64,000 nucleotides of DNA from Atopostipes suicloacalis DSM 15692 (GTDB taxonomy: Bacteria > Bacillota > Bacilli > Lactobacillales > Carnobacteriaceae_A), in NCBI RefSeq assembly GCF_900129085.1, contig NZ_FQUF01000004.1:46156-110155 (forward strand), written 5' to 3'. The stretch's first letter is position 1; the number at the start of each line of letters is the position of its first letter. Both the position numbers and the translations under genes were made by a program. A model generated the notes under the pieces. The model searched no databases, had not been told where the DNA came from, and saw only the letters and a program-made list of their open reading frames with translations. Positions 35,831-44,763 of this stretch are shown in pieces.

Positions 35831-36838
35831 GTGGAACCGACAGCAATAAATTTGTTTCAGATGTTAGATGAATCAACAAAAATTCTAAAAGAAGAGTTAG
35901 AAATTCCTTATTTAGAAGCGCTTATTCACACAGGTGAGAACTTAATCGACCATGGTGAAGTATTTAATGAGGAAAGTGTTTTGTCAGAAAACATTGTGAA
36001 CGATTTAGAAAAACTTTATCAAAAGGTTGATTTAGTTCATTTTGATTCGGAAACTATTCGCCAAGCTATGCAAATTGCTTTATTGCGTGGAATGAAAGAA
36101 GACTATATCCAACCAAATTATCAAATGACTCCCGATTCTTTAGGATCATTAATTGCTTACCTTATTGAGATTATTGCTGAACCTCAAAAGAAATTCCATC
36201 TGGTAGATTTAACGGTAGGAACGGGAAATTTATTATTAACGATTTCACACTTTTTAAATCAAGTCCCTAATCGTGAAATATTACGATCTGGAGTGGATAA
36301 CGATGAATTAATGTTATCTCTTGCATCGACAAACTCTGCGATCCAACGAACTCCTATAAACTTGATTTATCAAGACGCACTGTCAAATCTTTTACTTCAG
36401 CCAGCCGATATCATAGCTTCAGATCTACCGATTGGCTATTATCCTGTTGAAGAAACGATTCAAGAATATGAAACACGATTTAGAGAGAAAAATGAAAAAT
36501 CTTATAGTCATTATCTTTTAATTGAACAAGCGATGAAATACTTAAAAGAAGATGGCTATGGCTTCTTTTTATTGCCAAGCAATATCTTTAATGATGAAAA
36601 GATTTCTGTATTGCTTAACTATTTAAATCAAGTAGGCTATATTCAAGGAATTATTCAACTTCCAAAAGAAGTCTTTGCGAATGAAGAATCAAGAAAATCT
36701 GTGTTGATTATTCAGAAAAAAGGGGAACAAGCAAAACAAAAAGAAGTTTTAATGGTCAGTGCGCCCGACTTTAAAGATTTAGAAGCAATGAAAATTTTCC
36801 TAGGTGAAATCACTGAATGGAAGAAAACAAATGAATGA
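35831..36838 (+). CDS. YtxK-like class I SAM-dependent methyltransferase
   Basis: A 335-residue protein of the YtxK group, which resembles adenine-specific DNA methylases but sits beside ackA with no restriction subunit. Motif I is DLTVGTGNLLL (about 126-136) and the motif IV position reads SDLPIGYYP in place of a strict NPPY, which raises doubt about DNA methylation. The N-terminal 100 residues are helical. A GTG at 35822 almost touches AAAGG, so I use the GTG at 35831. It ends 28 bases before ackA, the conserved ytxK-ackA pairing. Substrate unknown. Confidence 0.86.
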   Translation: MEPTAINLFQMLDESTKILKEELEIPYLEALIHTGENLIDHGEVFNEESVLSENIVNDLEKLYQKVDLVHFDSETIRQAMQIALLRGMKEDYIQPNYQMTPDSLGSLIAYLIEIIAEPQKKFHLVDLTVGTGNLLLTISHFLNQVPNREILRSGVDNDELMLSLASTNSAIQRTPINLIYQDALSNLLLQPADIIASDLPIGYYPVEETIQEYETRFREKNEKSYSHYLLIEQAMKYLKEDGYGFFLLPSNIFNDEKISVLLNYLNQVGYIQGIIQLPKEVFANEESRKSVLIIQKKGEQAKQKEVLMVSAPDFKDLEAMKIFLGEITEWKKTNE

Positions 36839-36866
36839 TAAAAATACTATTTAAGGAGATAAATAA

Positions 36867-38060
36867 ATGTCTAAAACAATGGCAATTAATGCAGGTAGTT
36901 CAAGCTTAAAATGGAAGCTTTACGAAATGCCTGAAGAAGAAACTTTGGCTTCTGGGATTGTAGAAAGAATAGGATTAAATAATTCTGTATTTACAATCAA
37001 ATATAATAACGGAAATAAATATGAAGATGTACTAGATATCAATGATCATGAAGTGGCCGTTGAATTATTACTTCAAAAATTAATTGAATTAAAAGTAATT
37101 GAAAATCTAGATGAAATTGAAGGAGTAGGACATCGTGTGGTTGCAGGGGGAGAAATTTTTAGTGAATCTGCATTGATTGACGACGAAGTTATCGAGCAAA
37201 TCGATAGTATAATTAAACTTGCCCCGCTACATAATCTGGCAAACTTAACTGGAATAAAAGCATTCAAAAATGTTTTACCAGATATTACAAGCGTGGCTGT
37301 TTTTGATACTTCTTTCCACCAAACAATGCCAGCAGTAAACTTTATGTACAGTTTGCCTTACGAGTATTATGAGAAATATGATGCACGTAAATATGGTGCT
37401 CATGGAACAAGCCACCAGTTCGTATCAGAACGTGCGGCTGAAATGTTAGGAAAACCCTTAGATGAGCTAAAAATAATTACTTTACACTTAGGAAATGGTG
37501 CTTCTATCACAGCTGTGGAAAATGGCGTATCCATTGATACATCAATGGGCTTCACACCACTAGCAGGAGTCACAATGGGAACTCGTACAGGTGATATCGA
37601 TGCTTCATTAATTCCATATTTAATGGAAAAATTAGATTTAACAGATGTTCAAGATATGATTGACATTTTTAATCATCAATCCGGTCTAAAAGGTCTCTCA
37701 GGTGTTTCAAGTGATATGCGAGATTTAGAAGCAGCTGAAGCAGAGGGTAACGAGCGTGCCGAATTAGCTTTACGTATCTTTGAAGATCGCGTCCGTAACT
37801 ATGTCGGTCAATACATTGTTAAAATGGAAGGTGTAGACGCATTAGTCTTTACCGCTGGTATCGGTGAAAATGCACCAGAAACACGGGCGAACATTATTAA
37901 AAACTTAGAATTTATGGGCATTAAATTAGATGAAGAAAAAAATAATGTGCGTGGAGAAGAACGAGTAATTTCAACAGATGATTCTACTGCAAAAATTCTT
38001 TTAATTCCAACAGATGAAGAAGTAATGATTGCCAGAGATGTTGAACGTCTTAAAAAATAA
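36867..38060 (+). CDS. ackA: Acetate kinase
   Basis: Interconverts acetyl phosphate plus ADP and acetate plus ATP, the ATP-yielding last step of mixed-acid or heterolactic metabolism. The 397 residues begin with [15 protein letters not shown], contain [22 protein letters not shown], the catalytic-arginine and nucleotide region [36 protein letters not shown] and [19 protein letters not shown] precedes the ATG. It is followed by a terminator and then an IS66 element. Confidence 0.98.
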   Translation: MSKTMAINAGSSSLKWKLYEMPEEETLASGIVERIGLNNSVFTIKYNNGNKYEDVLDINDHEVAVELLLQKLIELKVIENLDEIEGVGHRVVAGGEIFSESALIDDEVIEQIDSIIKLAPLHNLANLTGIKAFKNVLPDITSVAVFDTSFHQTMPAVNFMYSLPYEYYEKYDARKYGAHGTSHQFVSERAAEMLGKPLDELKIITLHLGNGASITAVENGVSIDTSMGFTPLAGVTMGTRTGDIDASLIPYLMEKLDLTDVQDMIDIFNHQSGLKGLSGVSSDMRDLEAAEAEGNERAELALRIFEDRVRNYVGQYIVKMEGVDALVFTAGIGENAPETRANIIKNLEFMGIKLDEEKNNVRGEERVISTDDSTAKILLIPTDEEVMIARDVERLKK

Positions 38061-38091
38061 TTTATAAAAATTAAAAATAAAATAAGCAAAT

Positions 38092-38127
38092 AAGCCAACT
38101 CTTTTATTAGGGTTGGCTTTTATTTTT
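38092..38127 (+). terminator. Intrinsic terminator after ackA
   Basis: AAGCCAAC (38092-38099) and GTTGGCTT (38112-38119) around a 12-base loop, then a T-rich tail. Confidence 0.88.
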
Positions 38128-38161
38128 TACCGAACTTCTTTTAATAAATGAGAAATCTATA

Positions 38162-38169
38162 AGCGTTTC
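38162..38169. repeat. Target-site duplication of the IS66 element (left copy)
   Basis: AGCGTTTC, repeated exactly at 40531-40538 after the right inverted repeat. Its preservation suggests a recent insertion. Confidence 0.93.
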
Positions 38170-38207
38170 GTAAGCGGTGAATAGCTGAGTACCTACCGGT
38201 ACAAGAT

Positions 38208-38248
38208 ACCTCCTGTTAAACTTGAGACCACTCAATTATACAGGAGGT
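38208..38248 (+). promoter_or_regulatory. Hairpin hiding the ribosome-binding site of the first IS66 gene
   Basis: ACCTCCTGT (38208-38216) pairs perfectly with ACAGGAGGT (38240-38248), which is the Shine-Dalgarno of the gene at 38254. An inner TTGAG/CTCAA stem strengthens it. A weak extended -10-like TG-T-TAAACT at 38214-38222 would start transcripts inside the loop, lacking the left arm; only transcripts entering from ackA would form the full hairpin. Confidence 0.7.
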
Positions 38249-38253
38249 TTTAT

Positions 38254-38454
38254 ATGACTAGAAAACAAGAAATCGTACCCGTCCGACTTCAAGATGAAAA
38301 ACAATCAGTTAACCCCCAACAGCGAAAGCAAAACCCACAAAAGTTAATTGCACGATTAAAGTTTAGCGATTCTGAACTCTTTATCTATGAAGGAATACGA
38401 GAACCATTATTACAGGTTCTTCTTGCGGAGTTGTGCATTCATGAAAATAATTGA
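38254..38454 (+). CDS. tnpA: IS66 accessory protein (TnpA-like)
   Basis: A 66-residue basic protein at the first position of the IS66 cassette, starting MTRKQEIVPVRLQDEKQS. IS66 elements usually carry such a small gene, and it is needed for transposition in some, but the molecular role is undefined. The likely domain is the segment RLKFSDSELFIYEGI. CAGGAGG lies nine bases before the ATG but is sequestered by a hairpin. Its last 14 bases overlap tnpB. It is shorter than the classic TnpA (about 100-130 residues), so the family assignment rests on context. Confidence 0.75.
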   Translation: MTRKQEIVPVRLQDEKQSVNPQQRKQNPQKLIARLKFSDSELFIYEGIREPLLQVLLAELCIHENN

Positions 38455-38800
38455 CTTTACAAAGGTAGGAAATATTTTTATCGTTTGTGGGAAAACAGAT
38501 ATGCGTCGCCAAATTGATGGTTTAGCAGCAACTGTCATTCAAGAATATGATATGAATGTGTATGATGATGCCCTATTTCTATTTTGTGGTGGCAAGAAGG
38601 ATCGCTTCAAAGCTTTGTATTGGGAAGGTGATGGGTTTATTCTTCTCTATAAACGTTTAGAGAATGGCAGGCTAAAGTGGCCTCGGGACCAACAGGAAGT
38701 GAAACAATTGACATCACAACAGTTAAGATGGCTTTTAGAAGGATTGTCTATTGACCAGAAAGTTACGATCCAGCCTGCGACTGAAGGAAGTATTGTTTAA
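38441..38800 (+). CDS. tnpB: IS66 TnpB accessory protein
   Basis: A 119-residue IS66 Orf2 family protein, not the RNA-guided nuclease also called TnpB. The typical core is GKTDMRRQIDGLAATV, then DALFLFCGGKKDRFKALYWE and DGFILLYKRLENGRLKWP. The longer open frame from 38387 overlaps tnpA too far; the ATG at 38441 has GGAG ten bases upstream and begins MKIIDFTKVG, the normal N-terminus. It overlaps tnpA by 14 bases, suggesting coupled translation. Confidence 0.92.
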   Translation: MKIIDFTKVGNIFIVCGKTDMRRQIDGLAATVIQEYDMNVYDDALFLFCGGKKDRFKALYWEGDGFILLYKRLENGRLKWPRDQQEVKQLTSQQLRWLLEGLSIDQKVTIQPATEGSIV

Positions 38801-38801
38801 T

Positions 38802-38850
38802 AGATGAGGTAGAAAGTGATAAAAATAATCATTTTCTATCTCGTCTTTTT
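38802..38850 (+). terminator. Terminator-like hairpin between tnpB and tnpC
   Basis: The arm 38802-38820 (AGATGAGGTAGAAAGTGAT) pairs with 38828-38846 with few mismatches, followed by a T run. It would separate tnpAB from tnpC expression inside the element. Confidence 0.75.
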
Positions 38851-38898
38851 GTTTAAAATATAGTAAAATATTTTTATTAACAACAAGGAGGCAAGCAT

Positions 38899-40452
38899 AT
38901 GTCTAAAAAGAGTGAGCAACAATTTGGAGTAATTATCGCAAAGCTAGATAAATTGTTAGAAGAGAATATAGGATTAAAGCAACAAATTGCTCAAAAGGAT
39001 GATGAACTTGCCTTACAGAAAGAACAAATTGATTATCTCATGCAGAAATTATTTGGTCGAAAAAAAGAATCCATCATGGATCCTAACCAAGTAAATCTTT
39101 TTGATGATCAACTTTTTAGCTATCCAGAGCAAACTGGAGAACAAAGCGATGAAGAAGTTATTATTGAAAAACACAGTCGTCGCAAAAAAAGAAAAGGTTT
39201 GAAAGAACATCAATTAAAAAATCTACCTACGGTAGATCATATTCATGAGGTGGATTCTTGTACGTGTCCAAACTGTCAGAAGTCTATGAAGGAAATTTCT
39301 ACTTCATTAGTGCGACAAGAAGTGAGATTTATTCCCGCACGTATGGAGAATCATCGACACTTTCAAAAAACCTATGCCTGTTCAAACTGTGAGAAGACAG
39401 GCACCCATACACCCTTTGTAAAATCAGAAGTACCAAAACTTCCGTTAAACAACACAGCAGCATCAGCTTCGTTGATAGCCGAAACGATGTATCAAAAATT
39501 TGAACAAAAAGTTCCAGCCTATCGACAAGAAGCCCATTGGGCTTTATTAGGGTATTCTATTCCACGGCATAATATGACGAACTGGCACATCAAGTGTTCC
39601 GAATATTACTTTGAAGATCTTGTTTCAGAAATGAAAAATGAGCTGTTACGCTCAGAAGTCCTTCATGCCGATGAAACAACCTTTAAAGTGCTGGCGGATA
39701 AAGATCGTCAGAAGTCTTACATGTGGTTGTTCAGTGCGGGGAAATATGCCGAGAAACCCATACATATTTACAGGCTGGGACCTTCCAGAGGTGCGGAAGT
39801 ACCGAAGGCCTTTTTAGAAGGTTACCAAGGGTATTTACATAGCGACGGTTTCTCAGCCTACAATAAGCTCGAAGGGATTACCTCAGTTGCCTGTCTGGCA
39901 CATATTAGACGCTACTTTTATGATGCCCGACCAAAGGAGTACAGACCAGACAGTCCTGCTCATCAAGGCGTTGCGCTCTGTAATGAGTTGTTCGCTCTCG
40001 ATAAGAAATTCGCTGACTTATCGGCTAAAGAGAGATACTATTTGCGGTTGAAAGTTCTAAAGCCAAAATTGGAGCACTTTTTTGACTGGTGTGAATCGTT
40101 ATCTGTCTTAGGTAAGACAAAACTCGGAACGGCTATTTCTTATGCGTTGAAACAAAAAGAGCGTATGATGAATGTTTTGAAAGACGGCCGATTAGTCTTG
40201 TCGAATAACTTAGCGGAACGAGGAATTAAAACCCTTGTCATCGGCAGAAAAAATTATCTTTTTTCTGCTTCTTTTAAAGGGGCGCAGTCAAATGCGACTA
40301 TTTTAATCTTGGTTGAAACAGCGAAAGCCAACGGCTTACATCCTCGAAAGTACTTAGAATATTTATTAACCCACCTACCAAATCGAAAAAATACACCTCT
40401 GGAGGCTTATTTACCATGGGCTCCAAAGGTGCAACATGAATGTAGCATATAA
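38899..40452 (+). CDS. tnpC: IS66 family transposase
   Basis: The 517-residue DDE transposase of the element. It shows an N-terminal leucine-zipper-like coiled coil (about 15-60), a zinc-binding CPNC...CSNC region (about 118-165), the catalytic segments HADETTFKVL (first Asp) and LHSDGFSAYNKLEG (second Asp), and the C-terminal Glu region NNLAERGIKTLVIGRKNYLF. AAGGAGG precedes the ATG. Intact length and motifs suggest an active enzyme. Confidence 0.96.
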   Translation: MSKKSEQQFGVIIAKLDKLLEENIGLKQQIAQKDDELALQKEQIDYLMQKLFGRKKESIMDPNQVNLFDDQLFSYPEQTGEQSDEEVIIEKHSRRKKRKGLKEHQLKNLPTVDHIHEVDSCTCPNCQKSMKEISTSLVRQEVRFIPARMENHRHFQKTYACSNCEKTGTHTPFVKSEVPKLPLNNTAASASLIAETMYQKFEQKVPAYRQEAHWALLGYSIPRHNMTNWHIKCSEYYFEDLVSEMKNELLRSEVLHADETTFKVLADKDRQKSYMWLFSAGKYAEKPIHIYRLGPSRGAEVPKAFLEGYQGYLHSDGFSAYNKLEGITSVACLAHIRRYFYDARPKEYRPDSPAHQGVALCNELFALDKKFADLSAKERYYLRLKVLKPKLEHFFDWCESLSVLGKTKLGTAISYALKQKERMMNVLKDGRLVLSNNLAERGIKTLVIGRKNYLFSASFKGAQSNATILILVETAKANGLHPRKYLEYLLTHLPNRKNTPLEAYLPWAPKVQHECSI

Positions 40453-40467
40453 TTTATATTGATTTTT

Positions 40468-40500
40468 GGACTTCTCTTATTATAGAGAGGTCCATTTTTT
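40468..40500 (+). terminator. Intrinsic terminator after tnpC
   Basis: GGACTTCTCT pairs with AGAGAGGTCC (one mismatch), then ATTTTTT. Inside the element, before the right inverted repeat. Confidence 0.85.
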
Positions 40501-40540
40501 ATTATAGGTGTATACCTATTCACCGCTTACAGCGTTTCGA

Positions 40541-40569
40541 TTGCTTCTTAATATAAGAAAGGGTATTCT
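40541..40569 (+). promoter_or_regulatory. Promoter of the sugar ABC operon
   Basis: TTGCTT, exactly 17 bases, TATTCT. The -35 begins two bases after the right target duplication, so the insertion left the core promoter but displaced all DNA further upstream by 2.4 kb. Confidence 0.7.
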
Positions 40570-40655
40570 CATTCTAACAAGGAAAACGTAACCGTATCCG
40601 TTTTTCGTTTGTAAACCCTATGAATAAAAATTATTAAAAGAAAAGAGGTTTTAAA

Positions 40656-42017
40656 ATGGGAAAAAGTAAAGGGAGAAAATTGCTTTCAATCGTTTTAATG
40701 TCATTGATTGCTTTTGTGTTAGTAGCTTGTGGAACAAATGGAGATACAACAGATGATGCATCAAATGGGGGAACAGATGAAGGAACGACAAGTGGTGAAA
40801 AAACAGAATTGGAATTTTGGTCATTTTGGGGTGGAGGCTCAAGAAGAGAGACCATAGAATCAATTATCGAGGACTTCAATGATTCTCAAGATGAAATCGA
40901 AGTTACCCACGTTTACCAACCTTGGGGAGATATTTGGACAAAAGCCTTAGCGGCAGTAGCTTCTGGTAATGATATTCCAGATATCATTGTTCAAGATATT
41001 AATACAGTGAGACAACGCGCGGATGCTAACCAAGCAACCAACCTTCAAGAATACTTAGATCAAGAAGATGAAAATCTCGAGGGATTATTCTATCCACAAT
41101 TATGGGATACCGTCGTTCATGAAGATGAAGCGTATGGTTTACCTTTTAATACCGATACCCATGTCTTGTTTTACAATAAAGATTTATTCGAAGAAGCTGG
41201 TTTAGATCCAGATACTCCGCCGAAAACATGGGATGAGTTAGAAGAGATGGCTCGTCAGTTAGATGTTCAAGAGGGCGATTCGTTTGAACAGTTTGGCTTT
41301 TACCCGCTTTGGAACTTAGGTTTAGATGTTTGGACAATAAATGCGGATGAAGGGACAAGCTGGTTTGATGACAATGGCGACGTGAAAATTAATACACCTG
41401 AAAAAGTGTCCGCTCTAGAATGGGTCTTAGATTGGCAAGACTATTATGGACAAGATACAATCAATTCGTATGAAGCAGAATTTGATTCGGGCCTAGCAGA
41501 TCCATTTATTTCAGGTCTAATAGCTATGCGTGGCCAAAATATTAATTACTATACAGATTTACGTGAAAATGCACCAGAAGATTTTAACTTTGGTGTAGCC
41601 CCTCTTCCGGAATACGAAGAAGGTAGTGGACCTTGGACTTGGGGTGGAGGTTTTGCTCTAGAGATTCCTTATGGAGCTGAAAATCCTGATGCTTCTTATG
41701 AATTTATGAAATACCTTGTTTCTACAGAAGTACAAACCACCTTTGGTTTAAATAGTTTTGATATTATGGCAAATCAAGAAGCGAACGAAGCTTTAGAAGA
41801 TCATCCAGATTTAGATGAGAACGGTCATATGATTTATAAACTTGCCCATCAAAATCTTGATTATACAGTTATTACTCCAGTGCCTTTAACTGCACCAGAC
41901 TATCTACAGCTAGTAAATGGACAACTCGATGAGGCCTTGTTAGGAAACAAAACACCACAGGAAGCCTTAGATGCTGCGCAAGAATCTGTAGAAAACTTAG
42001 TCGAACAGAATGAATAG
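40656..42017 (+). CDS. Sugar ABC transporter substrate-binding lipoprotein
   Basis: A 453-residue family 1 extracellular solute-binding protein. It has a lipoprotein signal peptide with lipobox LVAC at about residues 22-25 and a following acidic, Thr/Gly-rich linker. The mature domain starts with ELEFWSFWGGGSRRE and contains the MalE-like ligand-site aromatics (PWGDIW, GPWTWGGG, and the pattern YGLPFNTDTHVLFYNKDLF). Substrate is probably an oligosaccharide or multiple-sugar type, not defined. The permeases follow after a terminator-like hairpin; no ATPase gene is present, so a shared MsmX-type ATPase is likely. Confidence 0.92.
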   Translation: MGKSKGRKLLSIVLMSLIAFVLVACGTNGDTTDDASNGGTDEGTTSGEKTELEFWSFWGGGSRRETIESIIEDFNDSQDEIEVTHVYQPWGDIWTKALAAVASGNDIPDIIVQDINTVRQRADANQATNLQEYLDQEDENLEGLFYPQLWDTVVHEDEAYGLPFNTDTHVLFYNKDLFEEAGLDPDTPPKTWDELEEMARQLDVQEGDSFEQFGFYPLWNLGLDVWTINADEGTSWFDDNGDVKINTPEKVSALEWVLDWQDYYGQDTINSYEAEFDSGLADPFISGLIAMRGQNINYYTDLRENAPEDFNFGVAPLPEYEEGSGPWTWGGGFALEIPYGAENPDASYEFMKYLVSTEVQTTFGLNSFDIMANQEANEALEDHPDLDENGHMIYKLAHQNLDYTVITPVPLTAPDYLQLVNGQLDEALLGNKTPQEALDAAQESVENLVEQNE

Positions 42018-42060
42018 TTTTCTTTTTTAAATAAAAAAATAAAAATATAAAAAAATAAGA

Positions 42061-42092
42061 AAAAGGAGACAGTTTTTTATGTCTCCTTTTTG
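42061..42092 (+). terminator. Hairpin terminator between binding protein and permeases
   Basis: AAAGGAGACA pairs with TGTCTCCTTT across TTTTTTA, followed by T5. Expected to lower permease expression relative to the binding protein. Confidence 0.88.
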
Positions 42093-42135
42093 AAAAAAAT
42101 AAAGAATTAGAAAGTTATAGAAAGTAGGGGTTATT

Positions 42136-43086
42136 ATGGCGACTAAGCAAGAAGCATTACCCAATAAGAAACCAAAGAGAAAGTGGAATAAACGAAAAAA
42201 AAGAGAAGCAATGTGGGGCTTATTCTTTGTTTCCCCATTTATAATTGGTTTTGCCGTGTTTTTACTAGGCCCTATGCTATTTTCTTTATATGGCAGCTTT
42301 ACCAATTACAATCTAACTTCAAAAATGGATTTTTTAGGGTTAGCGAATTTTAAGAGAATGTTCACACAAGATGAATTGTTTTGGACTTCTTTATATAATA
42401 CGGCTTACTATGTTATTTTTAATATTCCTTTAACGACGCTTGGAAGTATCTTTTTAGCCGTGTTGTTGAACCGGCGTATCAGAGGAATTAGTATCTTCCG
42501 AACGATTTTTTATTTGCCGGCTATATTATCAGGAGTTGCGGTTTATGTTTTATGGATGCAGTTATTATCTCCTTCAACTGGTTTAGTTAATACTATATTG
42601 GCCTTTATTGGGATAAAGGGACCTGCTTGGTTGTTTGATCCGAATTGGACGAAACCTGCATTAATTTTAATGAGGCTTTGGAGTGTAGGGGGATCTATGT
42701 TGCTTTATCTAGCTACCTTACAAAATGTTCCCAAACAACTTTATGAATCTGCTGAAATTGATGGAGCGAATAGTTTCCAACAGTTTTTAAATATTACTCT
42801 GCCCATGATTACTCCAATTATTTTTTATGATATTGTGACATCAACAATTGGGGCTTTCCAGATCTTTCAAGAGGCTTATGTAATGACTGAGAGTGGGACT
42901 GCAGGACCTGCGAACTCACTACTCTTTTATAACTTTCATATGTGGAATAAAGCATTTGTAGCTTTTGATATGGGGTATGCGATGGCTATGTCCATGATTC
43001 TCTTTATCATTGTATTAGTTCTCACTTTTATTAATCTGAAAGTTGCACCACGCTGGGTACATTACGGAGGAGGGAATAGTGCATGA
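42136..43086 (+). CDS. Sugar ABC transporter permease (MalF-type)
   Basis: A 316-residue inner-membrane permease with six predicted spans and a basic N-terminal tail (KPKRKWNKRKKREAM). The EAA loop that contacts the ATPase reads ESAEIDGANSFQQFLNITLP (about 205-224). The N-terminal segment MWGLFFVSPFIIGFAVFLLG is typical of the carbohydrate uptake-1 group. The stop overlaps the next permease by four bases, a sign of coupled expression as a heterodimer. Confidence 0.93.
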   Translation: MATKQEALPNKKPKRKWNKRKKREAMWGLFFVSPFIIGFAVFLLGPMLFSLYGSFTNYNLTSKMDFLGLANFKRMFTQDELFWTSLYNTAYYVIFNIPLTTLGSIFLAVLLNRRIRGISIFRTIFYLPAILSGVAVYVLWMQLLSPSTGLVNTILAFIGIKGPAWLFDPNWTKPALILMRLWSVGGSMLLYLATLQNVPKQLYESAEIDGANSFQQFLNITLPMITPIIFYDIVTSTIGAFQIFQEAYVMTESGTAGPANSLLFYNFHMWNKAFVAFDMGYAMAMSMILFIIVLVLTFINLKVAPRWVHYGGGNSA

Positions 43087-44060
43087 TTAAGTCATCAAAT
43101 CATTCTAAATCAACAATTAAAACAGGCACTTCAGTAGATTCTCCTATCGAACATACAGAGACAACTGGGTCTACAATAGAAGAAACCTTATCGCCAAAAG
43201 TTGCGACTAAAAAACCATATAAAAGTAAGAAAAGAAAAGAGCAATGGGGGCATGTATTTACTTATTTTCTTTTAATAGCAGTGAGTATATTACTGCTACT
43301 GCCTTTAGTCTGGATGTTATCCGTTTCTTTAAAACCAATGGTAGAAATTGCTCAGTTTCCTCCTAATTTATTTCCTGTAGATATTCAGTGGAATAACTAT
43401 CGTGAGATGATGGATGCTTTTCCTTTCTTTAAATACGCTGGAAACACTTTGTTCATCACTGTGTTTGTAGTTGCTGGAAATATTATTTCGAATTCCTTTA
43501 TTGCTTATGGATTCGCAAAAATTGATTTTCCTGGGAAAGGCATTTTATTTGCAATGGTTTTGTCTACCATGATGATTCCAGGATTTGTAACCATGATCCC
43601 TCAATATATTTTATTTAGTCGGATTGGTTGGGTAGGAACTTATTTACCACTAATTGTCCCTGCATTTTTTGGTAATGCTTTTAATATCTTTTTGATGAGA
43701 CAGTTTTATTTATCAATAGATAATGAATTAATAGAAGCTGCTCAGATAGATGGAGCAAATCATTTATATATTTGGAGTCGGCTAATGATTCCTTTAACAA
43801 AACCGGCCTTAATCACTATTGGAATTACTTCCTTTAATGGAGCATGGAACGATTTTCTAGGGCCATTACTTTACATCCAAAAAGAAGATCGTTATACATT
43901 GCAGATTGGTTTACAAGTTTTCCAAAACCAATCAACCACCCAATGGAACTATCTAATGGCTGGAGCTACTTTAGTTCTTCTTCCAACTGTCTTACTATTC
44001 TTAGTGGCTCAGAAATACTTTATCGAAGGAATGGATTTATCAGGTGGAATGAAAGGATAA
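43083..44060 (+). CDS. Sugar ABC transporter permease (MalG-type)
   Basis: A 325-residue permease, partner of the preceding gene, with six predicted spans after an unusually long polar N-terminal tail (about 55 residues rich in Ser, Thr and Lys, ending KPYKSKKRKEQWG). The EAA loop is EAAQIDGANHLYIWSRLMIP, and the family end YFIEGMDLSGGMKG is intact. The first span begins FTYFLLIAVSILLLLPLVWM. It starts inside the last codons of the upstream permease (ATGA overlap). Confidence 0.93.
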   Translation: MIKSSNHSKSTIKTGTSVDSPIEHTETTGSTIEETLSPKVATKKPYKSKKRKEQWGHVFTYFLLIAVSILLLLPLVWMLSVSLKPMVEIAQFPPNLFPVDIQWNNYREMMDAFPFFKYAGNTLFITVFVVAGNIISNSFIAYGFAKIDFPGKGILFAMVLSTMMIPGFVTMIPQYILFSRIGWVGTYLPLIVPAFFGNAFNIFLMRQFYLSIDNELIEAAQIDGANHLYIWSRLMIPLTKPALITIGITSFNGAWNDFLGPLLYIQKEDRYTLQIGLQVFQNQSTTQWNYLMAGATLVLLPTVLLFLVAQKYFIEGMDLSGGMKG

Positions 44061-44085
44061 AAAATAAGAAGAGGAGAGGCTATAT

Positions 44086-44682
44086 TTGAAAAAACTTGAT
44101 CTTACAACAGCAGCAGTTACTTTTACAGAATGGTTTTCAGGTATAGCAATCCTTAACTTATCTTGGTTACTGTTTTCTCTACCTATTTTTACACTGATTC
44201 CAGCGACAGATGCTGTTTTTGAAGTGGTGCATGATTGGAAAGTAGAAGGAAAGCCAGAAAGTATTTTTACACAATTTACTATTTTTTTCAAAAGAAATTT
44301 TAAAAAAAGTTTCAAATTAGGTTTGCCTATATTTATTAGTATTTTGCTTCTTATAATGGATTTGTATTTTTTAAATTCATTTAATCAGCCGACGACAACT
44401 TTCCAAATTTTTAAGTATGCTTTTTATACGTTTGCAATTTTGATTTTATTAATGATTCTTTATGTTTATCCTTTATCTAAGAGACAACAAGAGGCTTCCC
44501 CTAAATTATTATTATTTGCTTTTATGTTAATTGTGGGGAATTTGAAAATAACCTTTTCCATACTTATCATTTTAGTTGCTTGTCTATTTATATTTAATTG
44601 GTTTCCAGCCATGTTATTTTTCATTCCTGTGAGCGGGTTAGCTTGGTTAGGAGAGACAGCTTTAGAAAATATAGAGAATTAA
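44086..44682 (+). CDS. YesL family (DUF624) membrane protein
   Basis: A 198-residue, about five-span membrane protein of the YesL family. Such proteins lie in carbohydrate ABC operons of Bacillota, but their biochemical role is unknown. The N-terminal signature region is FSGIAILNLSWLLFSLPIF with PATDAVFEV, followed by the conserved FTIFFKRNFKKSFKLG loop. The start is TTG behind AGAGGAGAGG, 25 bases after the permease gene, so it is the last gene of the sugar operon. Confidence 0.85.
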   Translation: MKKLDLTTAAVTFTEWFSGIAILNLSWLLFSLPIFTLIPATDAVFEVVHDWKVEGKPESIFTQFTIFFKRNFKKSFKLGLPIFISILLLIMDLYFLNSFNQPTTTFQIFKYAFYTFAILILLMILYVYPLSKRQQEASPKLLLFAFMLIVGNLKITFSILIILVACLFIFNWFPAMLFFIPVSGLAWLGETALENIEN

Positions 44683-44763
44683 AGAATAATGGGTGGATCA
44701 TTTATATTATTGAATAGTTGAAAATTTGATCCCATTATATTTAGAAAATATGGTATATAAAAT

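Larger units (their letters stand above)
38170..40530 (+). mobile_element. Complete IS66-family insertion sequence, 2361 bp
   Basis: Terminal inverted repeats GTAAGCGGTGAATAG (38170-38184) and the exact complement (40516-40530) bound three genes in the IS66 order: a small accessory gene, tnpB, tnpC. The flanks are an identical 8-bp duplication AGCGTTTC at 38162-38169 and 40531-40538, the size typical of IS66. All ORFs are intact, so the copy may still be mobile. The element stands just before the promoter of the sugar ABC operon. Confidence 0.95.

Noticed and set aside
38441..38800. The IS66 gene called tnpB as a possible RNA-guided nuclease
   Set aside because: It is the 119-residue IS66 Orf2 type protein with no RuvC motif; the shared name is coincidental.
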